Source: Plantago elongata (taxonomy: Eukaryota > Streptophyta > Magnoliopsida > Lamiales > Plantaginaceae). Taken from it: 28,438 nt of DNA. Below, in pieces: positions 8,537 through 17,918 of this stretch. Numbering within the stretch: position 1 is the stretch's first letter; every line of letters begins with the position of its first letter. The notes beneath the pieces are model-generated. The model saw only the letters and a list, made by a program, of their open reading frames with translations. It had not been told where the DNA came from and did no database searches. The stretch is from assembly GCA_036897095.1 (NCBI GenBank), contig JAYMSP010001834.1, positions 1 to 28,438 on the forward strand, written 5' to 3'. The position numbers and the translations under genes were made by a program.

Positions 8537-11500
8537 TTACAGAAATTGGGGGTTATGCCATAGCTTTTCCCCGAACATTCTATTGCATCTTAGCAGAGCT
8601 AGATAATCGGCACATGAGTTTGCTGATCTGGGAATCTTGGATAGTTCAATTATCCACAGTTTGTGGAGTAACTCCTTGCATTGCTCGACGACATCTAATA
8701 ACTCCGCAGGGAGTGCTTTGCCTCAGTGAGCCAATGAAAAACATCTTGAGAGTATGTTTCCACCACAATCTTTAGGATTCTTTGTTCCCATACCATTTGC
8801 AAACCTCAAAGCATGCTCCTCAATTATGTATAGTTCACTGTTGGGTTCTGTATTGGTTCCGTGAAGCCCCACATCCAATTGCCTTCACTATCTCGAAGAA
8901 CTCCAGGGGTGGGCATCGGGCGGGAAATTCGGACTTTGGGATTTCGGGAATGGGAATTCGGGATCGGAAAAATTATTTCACATCCCAATCCCGTCCCAAA
9001 TAAAATCGGAATTTTTTGGGATTGGGACTTCGGGATTCCGGCGGGTCGGGCGGGATTTCGGGATCCCAAATAAGACTAATGCATATTCTTCATCTAATTC
9101 ATATATTGAGTTGTTTTCTACTATTCTTAAACAAATATAGGCATTTAATTCGAACTTTAAACATCATCATATATTTAATTCCACTATAATTAAACTAACA
9201 AAAAAAATAATTAAAGACTTAATTTGCTTCAAAAGTCAAGAACATCCATGGATGATATAAAAATTGTAGCGCATATACGTAACTTCAAACTAAAATCCAC
9301 TGTACTATCAAAATAAATTAAATGATTCAATTCTACTTATAAATATAATGATTTCACTATTTTATATACATATATATTAAAATCCCATTTGGGATGTAAA
9401 ATCAATCACAATCTCGTCCCGAAATTTAATATGGGAGTTCGGGATTTATCCCAAATGGGATCGGATATTTCGGGATAAAACCACTCGGGCTTGGGATTTT
9501 CCCAATATCCCATCCCAAACGCCCACCCCTAAAGAACTCCTCCTATTGCCCCAATGTTTTGCTCCGGTCGACAACTTCCATCGACATTTAATTTCACCCA
9601 CCCTAATTTTGGTTTCGCCCAACTCTTGCATAGCTTGGTCTTATCATGTGGATTCAGCTTTACATTAATGTCCCAACCCAGCGGCTTGATTTAAGGAGAG
9701 AGCCACCAACACTTTCCATCTTCCTCCTGAATATCCTGGCATTGCGTGCAGTCCATATAGTCCACATCACATCGATAAATATTGCCACCCAAGATGCCAA
9801 ACTGTTTAGTCTTGTTTCAAGTGACACATTCAAGTATGTCTTAAACCATTGATCATCTGAGATAGCCTTGAATTTTTCATAGGCAACATGTGTCAATATA
9901 CTTTTCCATATAGTTTGAGCTATGTTACAATCTCTTAAACATGGGCCACAGAATCGACTTCAGCACTGCAATGTTAACATGAAGCATCGTCCGTGAGTTT
10001 TCTCGTGAACCGTAAGGCGTTTGTCACTAATCTGTTCTGAATCACAAGCCACATGAAGTGTTTATATTTATTCGGGATCTTGCTTTTCCACAAACATTTC
10101 CAATGTTGTGTTTCGTTCGAATGTTGATGGTTCCATTTGCTGAAAATACGGTACGCAGATTGGCAGGAAAATTTTCCTGGGGCATTCAAGTTTTACAGTA
10201 TTGTGTCTTCCGCATCATCAAGTCGGATTCCTGAATCAATAATCTCACTTTGAATTCAGATGGTATACTAGTACGCAAGACATCAAAGTTCCAGGAGCCA
10301 TCCTGTTGGAGAACTTGATCTAGAGTAATTTAATAATCCACCGGATCAATGTACCTCATTCTCTTCCATAAGCCCTCATTCTCAAACCAATTATCGAGCC
10401 AGAATAAGATATGTGACCCATCTCCAACTCTCCGTCGAAAGCTAGACGAAAGCTCTTGTGCACATTTTATTATTTCCTTCCAAGTCGAACTATCAGATGG
10501 GCGTATCCTGTAGTGTAAAGTGCTAATGTTCTTCAGATATTTTTTCTGCACCAGTGGGTGCCAAACCGTATTCTCACCCTTTAGTACTTTCCAGATGATT
10601 TTGGATAACATTGCTTCGTTATTCTCCCGTGCGGTTCTCAGGCCTAGACCACCATTATCCTTAGTTTGGATCACTTGTCTCCAGCCCACTAGGTGTAGTT
10701 TCCTTTGTTGCGGGTCATTCGACCATAAAAAATTCCGATTAAGTTGATCCAGTTTGTTACACACATTCTCGGGCAGTCAACTTGCTTGCATTTCATGTAT
10801 CGGTATTGCTGAAGTCACGGATTGGATGAAGGTCGCTCTACCGGCCAAGGTAAGATGTTTTTGCTTCCATCCTGCAAATATGGCACTCACTTTGTCGAAT
10901 AAATGAGCAAAGTCAGTCCTGGTTTCTCTACCATGTTTCAACGGAACACCGAGATACTTTCCCAAGTTGAAAGTTTGGCTGAATCCCAATATATCTACGA
11001 TCTGTCTTTTGAGAGTGTCTCCTCCACATTTTGAGAAGTAGACAGTAGATTTCTGGAGGTTAATATTCAATCCTGAAGCTCCACAAAATTGGTCGATGAC
11101 ATGATGAATGACTTTTGCATCCTTATTCGTAGCCTTACTCATGAAGATTAGATCATCCGCAAATAAAATATGGGAAAGCGTCGGTCCATTCCTACACGAC
11201 TTTATTGGGCTCCATTGTTTCGACTCTGTTAACTTATTCACCAAGTATGATAATCGCTCAATGCACAACACGAAAATGTACGGGCTTAACGGATCCCCTT
11301 GTCTTAAACCACACCCATGTTTAATCGGCTGGAGAGGCTCTCCATTCCATAACACTTGCGATGAGGAGCTTCTGACACAGAACATGATCAATTGTACTAA
11401 TCTGTCCGGGAAGTTAAATGCCACAAATGTTTCCTCGAGAAAGTCCCAATGTACTCTATCGTACGCCTTTTCGAGATCTAACTTCATGATCATACAACCA

Positions 11501-13197
11501 ACTTTATTTTTCTTCTTGGATCCAAGTGAAGAAGTATTTCTTGCATCACGAATATTTTATCCTGTGTGCTACGACCTTTTATGAAGCTAGATTGGCACAT
11601 CGATATCAATTCTGGCATGTGATCCCGTAGACGCAAGGTCACACATTTGGTGACAAATTTGTAAAGCACATTACAGAGTGCAATAGGGCGGAACTCTGTG
11701 ATTTTACTCGGGTTCGAGATTTTGGGTACGAGGCAAACGAATGTGTTGCATATGTCTAGAGAGAATCTGCCATGTCTAAACGCCCTTTGCACGAACTGAA
11801 CTACAGATTCTCCCACCACATCCCAACACTTGTGGTAGAAACGAGCTTGAATGCCATCCGGTCCAGGATCTTTGTATGGGTTTGTCGCCCACACAACCTT
11901 TTTAATTTCAGCTGCTTGTTGGTTCCATTACCAAAACAGCCCCCTCTCTATCCGTTAGTCGAGCTTGCAACCTCGAAATAGGCAGAGGATTACGAATTAG
12001 ATTCGTAGCTGGTGAGAAAATGGTAGCAAAATGTGTACGTCCATGCTCTTGAAGAATGGTCTGATCATGCTGCCATTCACCATCTATTTGCAACATATGG
12101 ATTCGATTTAAACGTCGTCGAGCAAGAGTAGAGTGGTGAAAAAATTTGGTGTTTGAATCACCCTCTTGTAACCATTTAACACGGGATTTTTGGAACCATA
12201 GATGTTCTTCTTGTCGTAGGACTGCATTATACTCGATAACAAGTAGCCTCCCCAGATTAACAAGAAATGAGCTATGGTGTTTAGTAAGATACCTTTGAAT
12301 TCCATCTATTCTACCCCGTAGAATGCGCTTCTTATGGAAGATTTCCGGAACTTTTCTTTGTTCTAGGGAATCAGAACTTCGGGGATCTGTTTTATGGCTT
12401 GTTCAACGTCTTCATTAGCTTGCCAAATTTCCTTTATGAGGGGTTTACACGCCTCATTAACCAGCCATGCACTCTCGAACCGGAAAGGTTTATTTCTCTT
12501 CTTCAGTTCCAATCTGTCACTGTGAGTTATAATAGGATGGTGATCAGAGAAGGTCTTCGGGGCATGGATAACCAAGCTGTCCGGAAACATTTTGCACCAC
12601 TTTTCATTTCCTAAAGCACGATCGACCCTATCCTGAATGTTAACTCGACCATCTCTATGGTTATTCCAAGTAAACTTTGGACCGCTGAATCCCAGATCAT
12701 TAAATCCACACACATTAATTCAATCATTAAAGAATTTACACCAGCTTATAGATGCGACATTACCACCTTTTTTTTCATGTGAGAAACGGATTTCGTCAAA
12801 ATCTCCCATCGCAAGCCAAGGAAGATCCATGGTCTACACACGCCTCTCTATACTATTAAAAATTCGGTATTTATCTTCATGCCTAGGTTGAGCATAGACA
12901 CCGGAAACCATCCAAGTGCTTATAGGCATAGATAGCTTGATCATCTTTCTCTAGAATCTCAACATTTGTTTCCTCCTCATTCCACAACATCCAAATTCCT
13001 CCCCTCATGCCATACGTCGGTGCCACCTCCCAGTTAGTAAATCCTAACCTTGGTAGTATAAGATTAACATGGGCTGGAGATACTTTAGTTTCCATCAGAA
13101 ACACAACATGTGGTCTATGATCACGCATCAAATCTCTGAAATTTGTACTAAAATTCGGGCCTCCTGCCCCTTGACAATTCCATGTAAGAACTCTCAT
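8537..13197 (-). pseudogene. LINE ORF2: endonuclease, reverse transcriptase, RNase H; broken
   Basis: The likely start is the ATG at 13197, giving MRVLTWNCQGAGG, the classic first strand of the AP-type endonuclease. Next come FLMETKVS, GDFDEI (about 12790-12807), FTWNNHRDGR and SDHHPI (12363-12713). The reverse transcriptase runs from about 11894 to 10777: GPDGIQARFYHKCW, FRPIALCNVLYK, KLDLEKAYDRVHWDF, GLRQGDPLSPYIF and the catalytic FADD at 11152-11163. Then come the post-RT block (10330-10764), zf-RVT (9974-10189) and RNase H (WVKLNVDGSC near 9580, RSANSCADYLALL near 8620), stopping at 8537. Damage seen: a TGA inside the endonuclease (12720-12722), a frame change in an A-rich tract near 11495, further shifts near 12300, 12100, 10770 and 9660, and a MITE inside RNase H. 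The enzyme would nick target DNA and reverse-transcribe LINE RNA; this copy cannot. Confidence 0.9.
8904..9531. mobile_element. hAT-type MITE inside the LINE RNase H region
   Basis: The 628-bp element begins CAGGGGTGGGC and ends GCCCACCCCTA, so both termini are YAGGGGTGGGC, a typical plant hAT end. The 8-bp direct repeat AAGAACTC flanks it exactly (8896-8903 and 9532-9539), the duplication length expected for hAT. Inside each end are repeated CGGGA/TCCCG motifs, usual subterminal binding sites; the middle (9070-9370) is AT-rich with no transposase. The host reading frame is in phase on the two sides once the element and one repeat copy are discounted, confirming the boundaries. Confidence 0.92.
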
Positions 13198-13231
13198 TGG
13201 TAAACTAAAACAATTAATCAGGTTGGATGAG

Positions 13232-14869
13232 CTAACAATCTTGGCTCCCCTCCATATTGACATCACTTAAATTATTAGGAGTAGTATATGACCGTACACT
13301 TCCTCTACTTCCTCTTGTTCTATCATCATTGGTATATCCATCACGTGTATCATAAGCTGCTCCGTTTCTATTAGGACAATCCGATCGGTTCTGTCCAGGT
13401 TCTCTATTCGGGTCTCGTAGACTACTTCCTCCTCCAATGCTTCCGGAAATTTCAATGGTGGATTGTGGATTACTAGTCCCTGGGGTCCCCAATATAATTC
13501 CGCCTCCCATTCCTCGTCGGCCATCTCAGGTATTTTCTACCTCTACATAAATCAGTTCGATGTCTAAAAGTGACGAGAATGGATTTCCAGAACCTACGGA
13601 GTTGGTTTGCTTACTGTTCGAAGTCGATCCCGGTTGAAAAGTACATTTGTTGTTTGGATTCTGCAAAATCTTCGTAACTGTTCTGAGTTGTGTGTCCTTA
13701 CCAACTTCTTTATTTCCCTTCTTATTGACTTAATTTGGCAGAATTCTTTTAGATTTAGGATTGGCAAATTCCTTTCCCTGGTTGGCATAGTCATTAGTCT
13801 GGGTATCATTCACTTCTTCGACTAAGACACCTTTTCCCTTATCTTTGAAGTTGTCATTCCTCTTGTTGTTCCCTCGAGCACGAAGATACTCTGAATCTCT
13901 ATTATTGGCAGTCGAATTTTTGCCCGATCGGGTGATGGTTTCTTCTTCCTCTTTACCGTCATCCATTCACCAAACTCATTATTTTTTGCCTTATCGACAA
14001 GCCATTCCATCGATGTGTTATGCAATTCGATCAACTCTTCCTCCTTAGACTAATCGACTTTGTCCTCCATAGGCTTCAGTGTTTGTGTTGGACTTTCCTT
14101 TATTTTTTTGTCACAATGCGTGGTTTGGTGACCTGCCTGACCACAATCATAACAAATTGAGGGCAGATTCTCATATACAACTTGGTAAACAACACCATCA
14201 ATGCATATTCCGAGCTCCAACGGAACATCTAATCTGATTTGCACACAAAATCGAGCAAATTTACCCCTCGTATCATTGAAGGTGTTGCCGTCGATTTTAA
14301 TTGGGTCTCCTACACACATAGCTACAGTGTGGATTATCGATTCTCTAAAGAACTCGATTGGTAGGTTTAGTACTCGCACCCAGGTTATGGTTGTCTCAAC
14401 CTTATCATTGTCCGCTCGGAACTTAGGTTGCCACTTTCTGATTGACAAAAAGCTGTCGACAAGCTGCCATGGACCTTTCGTCAGGATCTTGTCACAAGTT
14501 CTTGCGTCCATGCTTTTAAGGCAGTAGCAGTTGTTGCCAAGATCAAGGAGTTCGGCATCTCCATATAGACCCCACATCGTGCCCAATTTACTCAATATGG
14601 TAGGGTAGAACCACGGTTTGCCAAGAACTCGGATGATGATGGCCTCCTTCCATCTAAGTCCTAAATTCCTTGTCCAGAACAACCTGTTTAAAGGCGATAG
14701 TCTCATTGGCATAAAGAATTTTAATTCTCTCCCGTTCTTCCCTTGTACGGTTTTTGTCGACAAACATGTCAATCTTCTCCTTGTAGACTCGATTAACATA
14801 GGTCGGGGCGTCATCTCCTGATTTTCCCTCTGTTTCCTTGTCATCGTCCCATGAGTTTTCCGTTTCCAT
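13232..14869 (-). pseudogene. LINE ORF1: DUF4283-like protein with CCHC zinc knuckle; broken
   Basis: The protein likely starts at 14869 (METENSWDDD). After a frame change near 14660 the main domain follows (about 14110-14690): KPWFYPTILSKLG, GPWQLVDSFLSIRKW and WVRVLNLPIEFF, typical of plant LINE ORF1 DUF4283. It leads into the zinc knuckle CYDCGQAGHQTTHC (14113-14154; C-x2-C-x4-H-x4-C). A stop then occurs at 14050. The basic, disordered tail continues in other frames (FGEWMTVKRKKKP near 13970), ending with a Gly/Arg/Ser-rich stretch and a stop at 13232, 35 bases before the ORF2 ATG. ORF1 proteins bind LINE RNA in the particle. At least two shifts break this copy. Confidence 0.82.
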
Positions 14870-14900
14870 CCTGGAACCTTCTCCTTCGGGTTGTCTCTGT

Positions 14901-14936
14901 CTTTTTATTTAGTAACTCCTTTTTATTTAGTTACTC
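14901..14936. repeat. 18-bp tandem duplication at the LINE/MITE junction
   Basis: CTTTTTATTTAGTAACTC (14901-14918) is followed directly by CTTTTTATTTAGTTACTC (14919-14936), with one difference. It lies upstream of the LINE ORF1 start and ends four bases before the foldback element at 14941, so it may mark the 5' boundary of the LINE. Confidence 0.7.
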
Positions 14937-14940
14937 CTGA

Positions 14941-15594
14941 TAATTTTCAGGCAAAGTTGACCAACTTAATTCTATTTTGATCAAAACAAGAAGAAAAAAT
15001 TTAAGTGTTAACATGTGTTACCTTCTTATTATTATGGAATTAACATAATACAAATTAGATTTCAAATTTTATGAAATTAAACAAAAATTATAAAAAATAA
15101 TTCAAAATTAATAAATATTATAAAATAACTAAAAAATAAAATTATTTATTATAAAATTATATACGTTAGAAAAATGTATTAAAACAAATAAAAATATTTA
15201 AAATATTAAAATTAATTAAAATAGTGGAAAACATTTAAAATATGCCTCTAATAAATAAATTTACAAAGACACAAAAATGTTTTTGAACAATTTTTTTATT
15301 TTTTAACAATTTTAATATTATGAATAATATATTATTATTTTACAGTTTATTTATTTGAATACATTTTGTAATATACATTTTAAAAATATTATTTTATAAT
15401 TGTATTTATTAATTTTTAATATTAAATTTTGAATTTTGGTTTAATTATACAATATTTTACATTAAATTTGCATTATTTTTGTTTAAAATAAATTCCAGAA
15501 TTAATTAGGAGGAGACACGTGTGAACACTTATATGTTTTACTTTTATATTTGGTCAAAATTGGATAAAGAATTTGTGAATTTTGCCTAAAAATT
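14941..15594. mobile_element. AT-rich foldback MITE
   Basis: The left end TAATTTTCAGGCAAAGTT has an inverted partner at the right end (reverse strand TAATTTTTAGGCAAAATT). Further inside, ATTTTGATCAAAACAAGAAG pairs with ATTTTGACCAAATATAAAAG, and AAGTGTTAACATGTGTTACC with AAGTGTTCACACGTGTCTCC. The inverted arms are about 150-200 bases at roughly 75-80% similarity by eye, so it is an old insertion. No target duplication is obvious and nothing is coded. The family is unassigned; the extended AT-rich arms suggest a Mutator-like or foldback MITE. Confidence 0.65.
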
Positions 15595-15830
15595 AATTTG
15601 GTAATTTTTATGCTCGTTTTGAATTTATTTTTTAACTTTAAGTAAAGAAAGAAGGTTGATGAAAAAAGTAGTACTAATACTTATAAGAGTCGTATAGATT
15701 ATGAGAGTTTTATTCAAATACAAATACACAAACATATACAATTATACTCGATTTACCTTATTTCTATTTTGCCGGTCTAATTTGCGGTTTCGGGTTTAGT
15801 GGGTCTCATCGTGGGTATACATACGGGTCA
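15595..15830. other. Spacer with promoter-like sequence
   Basis: AT-rich sequence becoming GC-richer near 15770-15830. No coding frame was recognised. It is the upstream region of the TATA box at 15831. Confidence 0.4.
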
Positions 15831-15837
15831 TATAAAT
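15831..15837 (+). promoter_or_regulatory. TATA box of an unidentified transcription unit
   Basis: TATAAAT is followed 13-20 bases later by TTAGGGTTTTTCC, which contains the AGGGTTT telo-box found near starts of many plant housekeeping genes. A long C/T-rich tract (15855-15910) then follows, like a 5' untranslated leader. The combination reads as a plant core promoter, but no protein follows. Confidence 0.5.
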
Positions 15838-16190
15838 ATTCCCTCTTTTAGGGTTTTTCCTCCTTTTCCTTCTTTCTTCTCTCCCTTCCCTCACCTCTCT
15901 TCCTCCGATGCTCTCTCCTGCGATATCTCCGACGTTCGACCACCAATCTTAAATTTGATTGCATATTTGAGTAGCCGATGACCCGATCTACCTTTCTATC
16001 GATTTCGTTTTTTTATTTGGTCAACTTTTGAAAATGTTGGCCTGAATTCGAAGCTTTTTCGATCGTATTCTCTGGTGAATCTCCGACTACTTCACACACA
16101 CGAGTCATTACCTTGTTGTTTCCTCCATTTTCAGGTTTATTCTCTCGATTCTTCTATTTTTTTCGTTTCTTGTTTGCTTTTGGTGGTTTT

Positions 16191-16633
16191 TAGTAATTTC
16201 TCGTAACTGTATAGTTCGTGTGAAATTGTTGATATTTGTACTTTAATTGTTAATGTTTGTCCAGTAATTGTCGATGTTTGTGTAGTTTCAGTTAGTTTTT
16301 TCATTGATTTTTATGCATTTGTTGATAGATCTTCATTGTAGCCTTTTATTTTGTTTAGGTTTTCACATAATTATGCATGTTTGGTATAAATAGATGATGT
16401 TGTGATTTAATTACTTTATGATTATGATTTATGTCACATTCGTTTTAAATTATCTTTGTTTATGCATGAATTGTGCATGTTTATTTGTAAATAGTTGTGC
16501 AATTAGTTTTGTTTATTTTTCGTTTGATTTTGTGATTTCTAGCTAGTAATTTCTCGTAATAGTATATTTCGTATGAAATTGTTGATATCTAAACTTTGAT
16601 TGCGTATGCTTGACTGGTAATTGTTGATGTTTG
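16191..16633 (+). repeat. Two 90-bp direct repeats 353 bp apart
   Basis: TAGTAATTTCTCGTAA starts both 16191-16281 and 16544-16633. Each continues through TTCGTRTGAAATTGTTGATAT and ends in a GTAATTGTYGATGTTTG motif. Similarity is roughly 75-80% by eye. Confidence 0.7.
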
Positions 16634-16712
16634 CATGTTTGAACTCTATTAATAATGTTGATGAAGTGACTGTTGTTGTTCATGATATGCTTTGTTTATA
16701 TTGTATTGGTTG

Positions 16713-17070
16713 TAATCGTTGATTGTTAAGTGTAAATTGGTGATGCCTATGTTTATGCTTCATTTTTGCTTTGGTTATTATGTTTTATTTTGCTTCGATT
16801 ATTATGTATGAATGGTCTATTTTTATACTATAATTGTTGATTGTTAAGAGTAAATTGGTGATGCATATATTTATGCTCCAATTCTTATGTATAAATAACA
16901 TACGTTTATACTGTAATTGTTGATTGTTAAGGGTAAATTGGTGATGTTTATGTTTATGATTCATTTTTACTTATGTTATTATGCTTCATTGTTTACTTCG
17001 ATTATGTATGAATATGATATGTTTATATTGTAATTGTTTATTGTTTAGGGTAAATTGATTATGCTTGAAT
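16713..17070 (+). repeat. Four degenerate tandem units with a TAATTGTTGATTGTTAAG core
   Basis: The core TAATYGTTGATTGTTAAG plus GTAAATTGGTGATG starts at 16713, 16831 and 16914, with a weaker copy at 17031. Spacings are 118, 83 and 117 bases. Units include TTTATGYTTCATTTT and TATGTATGAAT stretches. A related inverted stretch (TCATCAACAATTTTAC) lies near 17382. Confidence 0.7.
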
Positions 17071-17559
17071 ATAGGTATTTTATTTCATCTTTTGAGAAAA
17101 AAGTGTTCTTTAGATTTTTATGTAAATTGTTTATGTCTATATATAAATTGTTGATGTTGGTTGATTTTTTGTTGCATATAGTAGGTTTTCGTAAAAATGA
17201 TGGTGGAATGATTGATGATAAAGATGGAGGCGTGGATGAAATTGTTAACAAACAATTTAAGAATGTTTTTCTATAGTTTGGATGATTCTAAATTTTTTGT
17301 TTTGTTTCTTGTGTAATACATGTATTGATTGATGAATGAAATTAATTTTATAAATATTATGTTTTCTACAATAAATAACTTGTCATCAACAATTTTACAC
17401 TAAATATAAACAATATACATCAAATATAAGTAATTTGTATCAAAATATTGATATGATGGAATGGACACATAAAATCGGGCTATGTATTTTAAGAGAAAAT
17501 TGGGTCGATCCGAGTTAAGCGGGTTAACCTGTAAATTCTTTTTATATTGTATATTTTTA

Positions 17560-17918
17560 TATATATATAAATTATATATATTTATTTATTATGTAAGACT
17601 CTCAAATACTTGGATTTTTAGGTGGCGGACTCAAAAATTAGCAGTAGGAGCCATTCATCCACCTAACCAAAAATCCCTCCAAACCACACGCAACAAACAC
17701 TACTAGCATCGTTAGTTTTGAACTCCATTCGACATAATAACTAACTACTTGTCAAGACTAAATTCATGAATTAGAATAACTCCCTACTTTTTCTCACTTC
17801 CTCACATTATCAACTTCCTTCTCTTCTTCTTCTTCTCCAATTCTTGAATTTTATTTAATTTCATTCCAGTTCTCTACAATAGCCGTAAACAACAACAATC
17901 GATCATAAAAAGTTAAAA
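17560..17918 (+). promoter_or_regulatory. Proximal promoter and 5' leader of the H+-pyrophosphatase gene
   Basis: A C/T-rich leader (17785-17850, with a TTC repeat at about 17825-17840) precedes the ATG. No clear TATA box sits 30 bases before it; the nearest AT-rich TATATATA run is at 17558-17585, rather far upstream. CACCTAACC near 17659 matches the AC-III type MYB site (ACCTAAC). The ATG at 17919 has A at -3 and G at +4, a good plant start context. Confidence 0.45.

Larger units (their letters stand above)
8468..14940 (-). mobile_element. Near full-length L1-type LINE, inactive
   Basis: A minus-strand element of about 6.5 kb including a 628-bp insert. The 3' end is marked by an A tail (T run at about 8468-8480 on the plus strand) after a short 3' untranslated region. 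ORF1 starts at 14869, ORF2 at about 13197. The domain order (DUF4283-like, CCHC zinc knuckle / endonuclease, reverse transcriptase, zf-RVT, RNase H) is that of plant L1 LINEs. I could not find a convincing target duplication: the sequence next to the tail (AACATCAACCCTCC) has no clear match beyond the 5' end. The 5' end is therefore approximate; it may lie between 14880 and 14940. Confidence 0.9.
15860..17360 (+). other. Leader- and intron-like module without a recognisable protein
   Basis: After the C/T-rich leader the sequence becomes T-rich and intron-like up to about 17180, where TTGCATATAG resembles a 3' splice site. A short open stretch (about 17183-17275) follows, with residues such as DDKDGGVDEIVNKQF, then an AT-rich end with GAATGAAATTAATTTTATAA like a plant 3' end. 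I do not recognise a gene. Options are a non-coding RNA gene, a gene worn down to its 5' part, or a non-autonomous transposon that took up a promoter and first intron. Confidence 0.35.

Noticed and set aside
8824..9073. Overlapping frames rich in Gly, Arg and Pro on both strands
   Set aside because: They translate the CGGGA/TCCCG subterminal repeats of the hAT MITE and part of the LINE; they are not proteins.
11108..11584. 158-codon plus-strand frame
   Set aside because: It lies antisense to the reverse transcriptase of the LINE, which has clear motifs; the frame is a by-product.
16191..17070. A CRISPR array
   Set aside because: The repeats are irregular in length and spacing, degenerate and T-rich, and the DNA is from a plant nucleus.
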